A stretch of DNA of 5,331 nucleotides from Leptospira idonii (GCF_004770995.1 NZ_RQHW01000011.1:1-5331); one strand, 5' to 3'; shown: positions 1 to 4,956, counted from the first letter of the stretch. Numbers and translations: made by a program. The notes: generated by a model from the letters alone, not told the origin.

Positions 1-1
1 C

Positions 2-352
2 CTTTCCTATTCATATAGTAATGCACGTGTTTGGTTTTCAAAATTTTCAGAAGAATACTCTTTGTTAGAGGTGGAAACTTTGCCACCTTATTTATATTTA
101 ATGAGCCAGGACATGAGATTTTATACTTCAGACTCAATGATTATCTCTCCTTTTTTCGTTGTTGATGAAAAAATTACTACCCAAGGCTTTTCTGAATTAT
201 GTGAGTACGTGCAGAAGCATTCCAAGGTACCAAGGCAGGACTTAAAAGCAATTTCAGAGCTATATAAAGGGTTGATTAAGCATATTGATGAGTTAATGAG
301 CGATGATCCGAACTGGGTGAGTCGCAAAAATTATGACATAGATAAAATTTAA
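2..352 (+). CDS. 3' end of an unrecognised protein gene, cut by the window edge
   Basis: The reading frame is open from the first full codon (position 2) to TAA at 350-352, giving about 116 visible residues, so the gene almost certainly starts outside the window. A TTG at 62 could be read as a start, but it has no convincing Shine-Dalgarno site and the frame continues upstream with protein-like sequence (SYSNARVWFSKFSEEYSLLE). The visible part begins with an aromatic-rich segment (LPPYLYLMSQDMRFY), then a hydrophobic strand (SMIISPFFVVDE), then a charged, probably helical C-terminus (KAISELYKGLIKHIDELM). There is no signal peptide or membrane segment in the visible part. I do not recognise the family. 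It probably ends transcriptionally at the terminator near 447-472. Confidence 0.6.
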   Translation, partial: LSYSYSNARVWFSKFSEEYSLLEVETLPPYLYLMSQDMRFYTSDSMIISPFFVVDEKITTQGFSELCEYVQKHSKVPRQDLKAISELYKGLIKHIDELMSDDPNWVSRKNYDIDKI

Positions 353-402
353 TTAACTTCCTATAATAGTCAATATGCCTCATTATGTCTCTCTGTTAGG
401 TG

Positions 403-431
403 TTGACAAGTCGCAAGTGATAGGATACAAT
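403..431 (+). promoter_or_regulatory. Strong sigma70-type promoter
   Basis: A perfect -35 box TTGACA (403-408) is separated by exactly 17 bases from TACAAT (426-431), one mismatch from the consensus -10. Transcription would start near 438. Only about nine bases later a terminator hairpin begins, so the primary product would be a transcript of roughly 35 nt, unless polymerase reads through into the gene at 521. It is the best match to the consensus that I found in the window. Confidence 0.6.
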
Positions 432-446
432 CCTGCTTAGCATTTT

Positions 447-472
447 AAGGAGGTTTTAAAGCCTCCTTTTTA
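447..472 (+). terminator. Intrinsic terminator
   Basis: AAGGAGGT (447-454) pairs with GCCTCCTT (461-468), using one G-T wobble, across the six-base loop TTTAAA. A run of T follows (467-471). It lies about 95 bases after the stop of the truncated first gene and immediately after the promoter at 403-431. It could therefore end the upstream transcript, act as an attenuator for the gene at 521, or both. Confidence 0.75.
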
Positions 473-520
473 GTCTAGTATTTGATCGACAAATAAAGAA
501 GTATTATTAAATGTTAAAAT

Positions 521-901
521 ATGGCTGCTACAAATGAATTAATGATTTTAATATCAATGCTCAATTTTATTAAAACCAATAGACCTTTCAAAGGTATAAA
601 GAACATTGTAACGGAAGAAATTTTACCTTTTGAAACATTTCAAACTAAAACTATGGGAAATATACAGATTTTTGAAATTGATTTATTAAAAATGTCTAAC
701 TTCCCTGAATTAAACGAAAAGAAATCTTTAATATGGGCAATACGTGAATCAAATGGAATGAATATATTAGTAAAAACTAAAAAATCTGAGGATGAACCAT
801 TTCAAATTTCATATTCTGGTTTTACTAAAACTCAAATTAGCTATTACAAAAATCACTTACTGGAAGCAGATAAACACGGCTGTCTAATTGAGCATAGTTA
901 A
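521..901 (+). CDS. Hypothetical 126-residue protein, C-terminal half DUF2513-like
   Basis: The ATG start at 521 has no Shine-Dalgarno site at normal distance. AAAGAAG at 495-501 is too far away and better placed for an ATG at 511 that opens only eight codons. The N-terminal 55 residues are unrecognised. From about residue 66, KKSLIWAIRESNG followed by SYSGFTKTQISYYKNHLLEADKHGCLIE recalls the start of DUF2513 proteins, small phage-associated winged-helix proteins, where a helix is followed by 'GY..eqi.yHl.lL.eaGLIe'. DUF2513 members usually continue tens of residues further, while this protein stops three residues after LIE, so it may be shortened. The gene is very AT-rich (13 G+C in the 60 bases 541-600, against 23 in 4621-4680 of the MORN gene), which suggests transfer. 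The family call is recalled from memory and tentative; that an expressed gene exists is more likely. Confidence 0.55.
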   Translation: MAATNELMILISMLNFIKTNRPFKGIKNIVTEEILPFETFQTKTMGNIQIFEIDLLKMSNFPELNEKKSLIWAIRESNGMNILVKTKKSEDEPFQISYSGFTKTQISYYKNHLLEADKHGCLIEHS

Positions 902-1047
902 TAAATTTTGTATTCAATCTTTTCCATCATAGAGCTAAATTCTAACCACTCAAATTTTTCAAAATTAGATTCTCTATAACCATCTAACTCAAAAAATTCT
1001 ATACTACTCAGAATAAAAACATAAAAAACCCACTCTGGTATCCTCAT
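898..1047 (-). CDS. Doubtful 49-codon ORF, possible gene remnant
   Basis: On the minus strand an ATG at 1047 opens 49 codons, closing at TAA (898-900), which overlaps the tail of the convergent gene at 521. The product is rich in aromatic and acidic residues (FFELDGYRESNFEKFEWLEF). This looks somewhat protein-like, but could also arise by chance from T-rich sequence. There is no Shine-Dalgarno site at a workable distance; GGTGGA, read on the minus strand from 1069 to 1064, is 16 bases away. The start lies four bases from the start of the plus-strand mini-ORF at 1052, so both are unlikely to be expressed as written. It may be the remains of a longer gene. Confidence 0.2.
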   Translation of the reverse strand: MRIPEWVFYVFILSSIEFFELDGYRESNFEKFEWLEFSSMMEKIEYKIY

Positions 1048-1051
1048 ATTG

Positions 1052-1192
1052 ATGAATCAGCAGTCCACCAACCTATTCGACAATAAGATTTCAGATAAGA
1101 TTGAGCTTTGCTTCAATTGTGTTCATAATTTTAATCCAGGAAATTTTGGTACTTATACGGAAGAAGATAGAAGGTATTTTAAAATAAGATAA
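1052..1192 (+). CDS. Doubtful 46-codon ORF with a CxxC motif
   Basis: ATG at 1052 opens 46 codons ending in TAA at 1190-1192. The sequence has a balanced, protein-like composition and a CFNC pair (C20, C23) followed by VHNFNPGNFGTYTEEDRRYF. CxxC could bind zinc, but a second metal-binding pair is missing, so this may be a fragment of a larger zinc-finger protein. No ribosome binding site precedes the ATG, and the frame is open only nine codons further upstream (to 1025). It is the most gene-like content of the 902-1234 stretch. Besides this and the minus-strand ORF at 898-1047, I see nothing convincing there until the promoter at 1210. Confidence 0.3.
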   Translation: MNQQSTNLFDNKISDKIELCFNCVHNFNPGNFGTYTEEDRRYFKIR

Positions 1193-1209
1193 AATAGTTT
1201 ACGCATTTT

Positions 1210-1218
1210 TGCTATAAT
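1210..1218 (+). promoter_or_regulatory. Extended -10 promoter for the 56-codon gene
   Basis: TGC followed by a perfect TATAAT (1213-1218) forms a textbook extended -10 element (TGnTATAAT), which explains the lack of a clear -35 box. Initiation would fall near 1225, about ten bases before the ATG at 1235. That gives an mRNA with almost no leader and no room for a Shine-Dalgarno site. Confidence 0.5.
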
Positions 1219-1234
1219 TTTGTTTAGTTAAAAT

Positions 1235-1405
1235 ATGGAACAAATTGTATATCGAAATATCCGCTCTCTTCACCCAAAAATCCGACCACTGACCCTGGAT
1301 GAGAAAATCGATGAGTTGAAAAATCATCCAGGCTTTGATTTGTTGATTGAACGAATTTATTCTCAGGTTCAGATTAAGGGAAGATTTCAAGGGTTAATTG
1401 ATTGA
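1235..1405 (+). CDS. Small hypothetical protein, 56 residues
   Basis: ATG at 1235 reads MEQIVYRNIRSLHPKIRPLT and continues to TGA at 1403-1405; an in-frame TAA at 1229 rules out an earlier start. The product is soluble-looking and rich in charged residues, with a probable C-terminal helix (LDEKIDELKNHPGFDLLIERIYSQVQIKGRF). Codon content is clearly protein-like, and an extended -10 promoter sits just upstream, leaving a leader of only about ten bases. The next gene begins 18 bases after the stop in the same frame, separated by TGA and TAA, and has its own ribosome binding site, so the two probably form one transcription unit. A small leading gene followed closely by a second small gene is also the layout of toxin-antitoxin pairs, but neither protein matches a toxin or antitoxin family that I recognise. 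Confidence 0.55.
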   Translation: MEQIVYRNIRSLHPKIRPLTLDEKIDELKNHPGFDLLIERIYSQVQIKGRFQGLID

Positions 1406-1423
1406 TGGGTGAGGTAATGTTGT

Positions 1424-1717
1424 ATGGGAGAAATTCATAAAGTTTTTAGCTTTATTGGCTTATTCGAATCTAATGTGAGAAAATATAATTCTACACATTT
1501 TCGCATGGATTCTCGTTATAAAGGAATCAATCCACCTGATAATGTTTATTGGAGGCGAAAGCCAATTGATAATGAATGGCGTTTGATGCTATATCAAAAT
1601 TTATTCTCTTTTGTTACTTTCTCAGATAATTCATATAATTGGAGTAGTGTTCGTGTCCTTCTTTGGGGTTTAACAATAAAGTCTGATTTTTTAATGGAAT
1701 GCGATTTACATCCATAA
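1424..1717 (+). CDS. Hypothetical protein, 97 residues
   Basis: ATG at 1424 is preceded by GGTGAGGT (1408-1415), a reasonable Shine-Dalgarno site at normal spacing, and the frame ends in TAA at 1715-1717. The protein is rich in aromatics and basic residues, with several tryptophans (YWRRK, NEWRLMLYQNLFSF, YNWSSVRVLLWGL) and no signal peptide. VRVLLWGLTI is hydrophobic but too short and interrupted to be a confident membrane helix. I do not recognise the family. It lies 18 bases downstream of the 56-codon gene and shares its promoter. The transcript probably ends at the hairpin at 1825-1853. It could be a whole small protein or the stump of a larger gene. Confidence 0.5.
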   Translation: MGEIHKVFSFIGLFESNVRKYNSTHFRMDSRYKGINPPDNVYWRRKPIDNEWRLMLYQNLFSFVTFSDNSYNWSSVRVLLWGLTIKSDFLMECDLHP

Positions 1718-1764
1718 CTTTGTATACAGAAAAACCTAAAAAATTCATGGATTTTGAGCCAATC

Positions 1765-1790
1765 ACCTAAATTTCTGTTAGGTTTTAGTT
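1765..1790 (+). terminator. Weak hairpin followed by a T-rich tract
   Basis: ACCTAA (1765-1770) pairs with TTAGGT (1778-1783) over a seven-base loop, followed by TTTTAGTT. The same right arm, extended to TTAGGTTTT (1778-1786), also pairs perfectly over nine bases with AAAACCTAA at 1731-1739. Two alternative hairpins therefore compete for one arm. It may be a leaky terminator or processing signal after the gene ending at 1717. Confidence 0.3.
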
Positions 1791-1824
1791 CTTATTGCCG
1801 ATAATAAGACTAACTTATTCATTT

Positions 1825-1853
1825 ATCGGGGGTTATATGCCCCCGATTTTTTT
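1825..1853 (+). terminator. Strong intrinsic terminator
   Basis: ATCGGGGG (1825-1832) and CCCCCGAT (1840-1847) form a perfect eight-base stem with a seven-base loop, followed by seven T. On the opposite strand the hairpin is followed by AAATGAA, so it works mainly in the plus direction. It ends the 1235-1717 unit and shields the minus-strand regulator gene (stop at 1925) from antisense transcription. No separate terminator for that minus-strand gene is visible. Confidence 0.85.
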
Positions 1854-1924
1854 ATCTGATTTCAGAGAATTAATCTCGCTATATTTAGATCGCCAACAAT
1901 ATTGATCGAGACAAAGAACTCTGA

Positions 1925-2224
1925 TTATTTTTTGGTAGTTTTCTTTTTTGCGGACTTACGATTTCTAGTAGTTATTTCCTTTACCATTGGTCGATTCTTT
2001 AGGCTAGGAATATCAAACAATTCTCTTGGATGAATTCCTAGCCCATCAGCAATGATTAATATTGTCCTTAGTGAAGGAGTGCTTATCGCAGCTTCAATTT
2101 TCTGGTAATTTCTAACACTTAATTCGATTCCTGCTACAAATTCCTGGCTCAACCCTTGTTTTTTTCTTAAAACTTTCAGATTTTCACTAAATTCTTCGAG
2201 AATCTCTTCGTAACTTTTCTGCAC
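1925..2224 (-). CDS. XRE-family (Cro/CI-type) DNA-binding regulator
   Basis: The 99-residue protein has a classic helix-turn-helix domain at about residues 12-72: FSENLKVLRKKQGLSQEFVA, the recognition segment LSVRNYQKIE, then TPSLRTILIIADGLGI and PRELFDI. This is the pattern of Cro/CI-type (HTH_3) repressors. Beyond residue 73 there is only a basic tail (RNRKSAKKKTTKK) and no ligand or peptidase domain, so it is probably a simple dimeric repressor. The in-frame start is GTG at 2224; the ATG one base upstream is out of frame and a stop lies 9-12 bases above, so this is the only reasonable early start. No Shine-Dalgarno site is visible. It is divergent from the operon at 2409, and the repeated ACGAT boxes between them overlap its own candidate promoter, which implies autoregulation. 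Confidence 0.9.
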   Translation of the reverse strand: MQKSYEEILEEFSENLKVLRKKQGLSQEFVAGIELSVRNYQKIEAAISTPSLRTILIIADGLGIHPRELFDIPSLKNRPMVKEITTRNRKSAKKKTTKK

Positions 2225-2239
2225 ATATTGATTCTATTT

Positions 2240-2269
2240 GATTTACGATGCATTGAACACGATTCACAA
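2240..2269 (-). promoter_or_regulatory. Candidate promoter of the XRE regulator
   Basis: On the minus strand TTGTGA (complement of 2264-2269) and TAAATC (complement of 2240-2245) are 18 bases apart, placing initiation near 2233 with a very short leader before GTG at 2224. The boxes are imperfect matches. The whole promoter is covered by two of the three ACGAT repeats, as expected for a self-repressed gene. Confidence 0.35.
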
Positions 2270-2288
2270 ATCACGATGTGCACATCGT
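2245..2288. promoter_or_regulatory. Probable operator array: three 14-bp units ending in a 16-bp palindrome
   Basis: ACGATG starts at 2245, ACGATT at 2259 and ACGATG at 2273, each exactly 14 bp apart. The third begins the perfect palindrome ACGATGTGCACATCGT (2273-2288). The first unit also holds the small palindrome ATGCAT (2248-2253), and the second holds GATT...AATC (2261-2272). The array lies between the XRE gene and the divergent operon, covers the candidate XRE promoter, and abuts the TTGACC box of the operon promoter. The natural reading is that the XRE protein binds here and controls both directions. The palindrome followed by six T might instead act as a small plus-strand terminator, but it lies upstream of any likely plus-strand start. 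Confidence 0.6.
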
Positions 2289-2294
2289 TTTTTG

Positions 2295-2324
2295 TTGACC
2301 TAATACCTTGCTAACCTTAATTAT
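2295..2324 (+). promoter_or_regulatory. Candidate promoter of the membrane/lipoprotein operon
   Basis: TTGACC (2295-2300, five of six consensus bases) is followed after 18 bases by AATTAT (2319-2324, four of six). Initiation would fall near 2331, just before the first arm of the leader hairpin at 2333. The -35 box begins seven bases after the 16-bp palindrome, in easy reach of a repressor bound there. Confidence 0.4.
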
Positions 2325-2330
2325 GGTGCG

Positions 2331-2408
2331 TAAGGAACTCTTTGGGGAATTAAAGGAGGGTATAAAGAGGAGGTTCCTGGATAACTTTTTTGAAAGTAGG
2401 GAACTTTT
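2331..2408 (+). promoter_or_regulatory. Structured leader with alternative hairpins around the ribosome binding site
   Basis: AGGAAC (2333-2338) can pair with GTTCCT (2373-2378), reinforced by TCTTT (2339-2343) with AAAGA (2364-2368). The same GTTCCT can instead pair with GGGAAC (2399-2404), with an inner ACTTT/AAAGT stem (2384-2388 with 2393-2397). This second form buries the AGGGA ribosome binding site of the gene at 2409; the first form leaves it free. This is the geometry of a translational on/off switch. No known riboswitch class is recognised, and no ligand can be proposed from sequence. Confidence 0.4.
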
Positions 2409-3398
2409 ATGGCAAACGGTAAATTTAACACAATATTAGATATTTATCAAACTGCAAACTCAGCTGCGACAAAGCGAAACACTGAGGCTTTGTTAAACGC
2501 AGCAATTGAACAGAACCAGCAAATCCTGGAGCTGAGGCAGCAATTGCATATTGCCCAGGAACAAGCTAATAGGATTACGGCAAAGCAACTTGATTTACAA
2601 CTTAAGGAAGCGGTCGCAAAGCAAGAGCAGAAGTTTTTGAGAAAGTTTGTATTTACTTTTGAGACCGCCATTGAAGAAGCCCTTCAATTATCTGATGGTA
2701 TTGCAAAATACGCATTCTTAAATTTTGATATATTACCTGTTGTTGGTTTTGTTGAGGATGCGGTAGAGAAACTTGATAATCTTGATGATAAGCGTTCTGC
2801 CAGAAATCAGTTAAAGATTTTAAAAGAGAATCAAGACTTCAGTAAAAAATACGAGAAAGACTATCTGAATTCAAGCTTATGTAAGTTTAGAAAATTAGCT
2901 GAGAATTTTTCCGAACAAGATGAATCTCCTTTACCAGAAAAGACTCAAATTCTGGAGGTCGTTTATCACAAATATGAATCAAAATATATAATGCCAATAT
3001 CTATTGCGGCAATTGCTTTTTTGATAAATATTTGGGTGCTTACTCAAATGTCATTAGACGAATGGATTTCTGAATTTTTATGGACTGGTATTTTTTCAAC
3101 GATAGGGATGCCTTTGGGGATGTTCATTTACATCATGAGTAAAGGCTATTTACCCAAGGATCAGATTGAGAAAGAAAACCAAAAGTTAAAAGATGAATAT
3201 GATAAACGCTTGGAAGAGGCAGAATCAACTTATAAAGAACAAATGAAAGAATATGAAAAGATGAAATTAGAATCTGATGAAAAATTAATTGAGCATGAAG
3301 ACGCCAGATATCATGCGCTCGAAGATTTTCCTGAATATTTCAGATTCAGAGATCATATTATAAAACAGTTTTCGGTTAAAAAATTTAATTCAAACTAA
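2409..3398 (+). CDS. Two-helix membrane protein with flanking coiled coils
   Basis: The 329-residue protein starts at ATG 2409, preceded by AGTAGGGA at normal spacing. Residues 25-78 are rich in Q, E, A and L and probably form a coiled coil (LELRQQLHIAQEQANRI). A mixed helical region follows to about 190. Two membrane helices lie at about 194-213 (IMPISIAAIAFLINIWVLTQ) and 222-243 (FLWTGIFSTIGMPLGMFIYI), joined by a loop of about eight residues (SLDEWISE). A second charged coiled coil spans about 250-300 (IEKENQKLKDEYDKRLEEAE), ending in FPEYFRFRDHIIKQF. There is no signal peptide. With the short loop outside, both long arms would face the cytoplasm as a hairpin anchor. I do not recognise the family. 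It is the first gene of an operon with two lipoproteins, the next starting 12 bases after its stop, and could scaffold or sense for them. Confidence 0.85.
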   Translation: MANGKFNTILDIYQTANSAATKRNTEALLNAAIEQNQQILELRQQLHIAQEQANRITAKQLDLQLKEAVAKQEQKFLRKFVFTFETAIEEALQLSDGIAKYAFLNFDILPVVGFVEDAVEKLDNLDDKRSARNQLKILKENQDFSKKYEKDYLNSSLCKFRKLAENFSEQDESPLPEKTQILEVVYHKYESKYIMPISIAAIAFLINIWVLTQMSLDEWISEFLWTGIFSTIGMPLGMFIYIMSKGYLPKDQIEKENQKLKDEYDKRLEEAESTYKEQMKEYEKMKLESDEKLIEHEDARYHALEDFPEYFRFRDHIIKQFSVKKFNSN

Positions 3399-3410
3399 AA
3401 GAGGTTTCAA

Positions 3411-3971
3411 GTGTATAAAATCAAATTTCTAACAGCGAGTTTAATAACTCTCTTAATTTCTATTTCTTGCCAGAGCTTTTCAAAGAGCCGTGAATCGGCG
3501 ATGAAAGACTCTGAAGTAAAACCAACTTATTTTGAAGATTCCCTTTATATAAAAGGGAAATTGGCGGGAAGGATCGTGAGTTGGGGCGGTTTGTCTGATA
3601 CCAACAAACAATTGAGGCAAAAGCATTTAGGTCTTTTAATGGGAAATTTACAAGCGGATTCTCGTTTTCACGAAATTTTTCCTTATGGGCGCTGTGGTAA
3701 TAAAGAAGCCCGTGCGCTGTCAGGAAAGGAGATATATAATCTAAATGGAAATTTGAAATTAGTAATTATCGAAGATACTGTTGATGCAAAAAAATGTCCT
3801 GAATTAGGAAATTATATTATTTGGTATGAAGAAGAAAAAGGTACTGGCGGCTATTACTATCGACTGGAAAGAGCTAAGAACTATTTTTCAAATGCGAGGG
3901 CATTATTTGATGATTCAGTAGTTTTCGGAGAGATCATTTCTAAACATGAAAGTTTATTTTCTGATAATTAG
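3411..3971 (+). CDS. Putative lipoprotein, 186 residues
   Basis: The start is GTG at 3411, chosen because AAAAGAGG (3397-3404) gives a good Shine-Dalgarno site six bases before it and because the signal peptide begins there. Residues 1-20 (MYKIKFLTASLITLLISISC) form a short basic n-region, a hydrophobic core and a loose lipobox with Cys20 as the predicted lipidated residue. Ile/Ser rather than Leu before the cysteine is the relaxed style of spirochaete lipoproteins. The mature part of about 167 residues has two cysteines (C95 and C129) that could form a disulfide, and an aromatic stretch GTGGYYYRLERAKNYF. I do not recognise the family. Its 3' end overlaps the next gene by 26 bases, which points to translational coupling and a shared function. 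It would sit in the periplasm or outer membrane. Confidence 0.82.
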   Translation: MYKIKFLTASLITLLISISCQSFSKSRESAMKDSEVKPTYFEDSLYIKGKLAGRIVSWGGLSDTNKQLRQKHLGLLMGNLQADSRFHEIFPYGRCGNKEARALSGKEIYNLNGNLKLVIIEDTVDAKKCPELGNYIIWYEEEKGTGGYYYRLERAKNYFSNARALFDDSVVFGEIISKHESLFSDN

Positions 3972-4956
3972 TTCGATTCTATTATTATTTTCTTTCTGTC
4001 AGACAACGAGAGAAAGATTCAGAGGTGAATCGGTTGAGTATCAGCCAAAAGTAACTTGTTTTGGACTTGAAGAAGTAACTGCTAGAAAAGGTGAATGTGT
4101 TGATAAGGTTTGTAAGCCCGGTCAATGTAGAAGTGGAAATTGCCAAGACGGTCAAGGCCGTCTTAACTTTCCTAATGGTTCAGAATATAAAGGCAAATTT
4201 CTCAATGGAGAATTTAGTGGGGAAGGTATTTTAGATAAATGTGATGGGCTTAGGATTGATGGTATATTTGAAAACGGATATGCTAGGCAAGGGACAATTC
4301 TTTTTCATGACGGAAGCAGATATCGAGGCTATTTGGCTAAAAATATTCCTAGCGGTTATGGAATGTGGGTTTCTTCCAACAAAAAACTTGTTTATGAAGG
4401 CGACTTTGTCAATGGTCAAAAGAATGGCTATGGGCTTATCGAGTCAGATGAAGGAGAAATATGGCAGGGTAGTTTCAAAGATGATCTTCTAAATGGAAAT
4501 GCTCTGTATAAAAATAGCCGGTATAGTTTAACTGGAACCTGGAAAAATGGAGAAAGAATCGGCCGACATGAGTATATTGATTTCACTGGTATCGGTTATG
4601 TTAAATTTTCTGATGAAGGAAAAATTCTCGAGGCAAAATCAGGAGAAGATATTCGACGGCAGGAAGTTGTTGAGAAAATTGCCGAAGCTCAAATTAGAGC
4701 AGAATCAGATTTGAGACATGGTAAAGAGTTTTGTGAGAAATTCATGTATTCATTAGCCGATTATGTTAAAATCGGAGACAAGGGTGGATGCACGTCAAGT
4801 TGCAAAACATCTTGTGGTAAATTATGGAACTTATATTCAAAAGACGGAGATCATTGTGAACGCCAATGCAGATTGTGTTGGAGAGTTCTTGAATATCCGC
4901 TCTTTGATTGTAAGTCGGTCAGTCCTTATCCAGTTTATCTGCCTGACAAAATCTGA
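3946..4956 (+). CDS. MORN-repeat lipoprotein with cysteine-rich C-terminus
   Basis: The 336-residue protein starts at ATG 3946 inside the end of the preceding gene. GGAGAG at 3927-3932 is a somewhat distant ribosome binding site. The signal peptide ends in LLFSFC, lipidated at Cys18. Residues 38-66 hold five cysteines (VCKPGQCRSGNC). About six MORN-type repeats of 20-23 residues follow from 67 to about 215 (GQGRLNFPNGSEYKGKF, YEGDFVNGQKNGYGLI, TGTWKNGERIGRHEYIDFTG); some are degenerate, such as FENGYARQGTILFHDG. A helical linker (about 232-262) leads to a tail with C263, C282, C286, C290, C304, C308, C311 and C322 (CTSSCKTSC, CERQCRLC). MORN repeats form beta-hairpin rods that usually serve protein or membrane contacts. 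In an exported protein the cysteines more likely form disulfides than bind metal. It is the last gene of the operon and meets the minus-strand gene end to end after 18 bases. Confidence 0.88.
   Translation: MKVYFLIISSILLLFSFCQTTRERFRGESVEYQPKVTCFGLEEVTARKGECVDKVCKPGQCRSGNCQDGQGRLNFPNGSEYKGKFLNGEFSGEGILDKCDGLRIDGIFENGYARQGTILFHDGSRYRGYLAKNIPSGYGMWVSSNKKLVYEGDFVNGQKNGYGLIESDEGEIWQGSFKDDLLNGNALYKNSRYSLTGTWKNGERIGRHEYIDFTGIGYVKFSDEGKILEAKSGEDIRRQEVVEKIAEAQIRAESDLRHGKEFCEKFMYSLADYVKIGDKGGCTSSCKTSCGKLWNLYSKDGDHCERQCRLCWRVLEYPLFDCKSVSPYPVYLPDKI

Noticed and set aside
62..352. Start of the first gene at TTG 62
   Set aside because: The frame stays open to the window edge with protein-like residues and there is no good ribosome binding site, so the gene is treated as truncated at its 5' end.
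375..440. 21-codon ORF beginning MPHYVSLLGVDKSQV
   Set aside because: It is very short, has no ribosome binding site, and overlaps the strong promoter at 403-431, so it is probably chance.
511..537. Eight-codon upstream ORF at ATG 511, with AAAGAAG at good spacing
   Set aside because: It overlaps the gene at 521 in another frame and could in principle regulate it, but an eight-codon frame in A-rich DNA is expected by chance.
1199..1390. 63-codon minus-strand ORF
   Set aside because: It lies opposite the better supported 56-codon gene and its promoter, and has no start signals of its own.
1873..1911. TCTCG...CGAGA inverted repeat with two GATCG copies downstream of the XRE gene
   Set aside because: The arms are only five bases with a long loop and no T tract in the minus direction, so it is not a credible terminator or site.
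2273..2293. 16-bp palindrome plus six T as a plus-strand terminator
   Set aside because: No plus-strand transcript is expected here, and the repeat periodicity and divergent context favour an operator.
2447..2671. 74-codon minus-strand ORF rich in Cys, Ser and Ala
   Set aside because: Its composition is the antisense image of the Gln/Ala/Leu coiled-coil codons of the membrane protein gene.
4231..4492. Overlapping ORFs on both strands inside the MORN gene (plus 4241-4492, minus 4231-4419)
   Set aside because: They are shadows of the MORN repeats, whose real frame is clear from the lipobox and repeat pattern.
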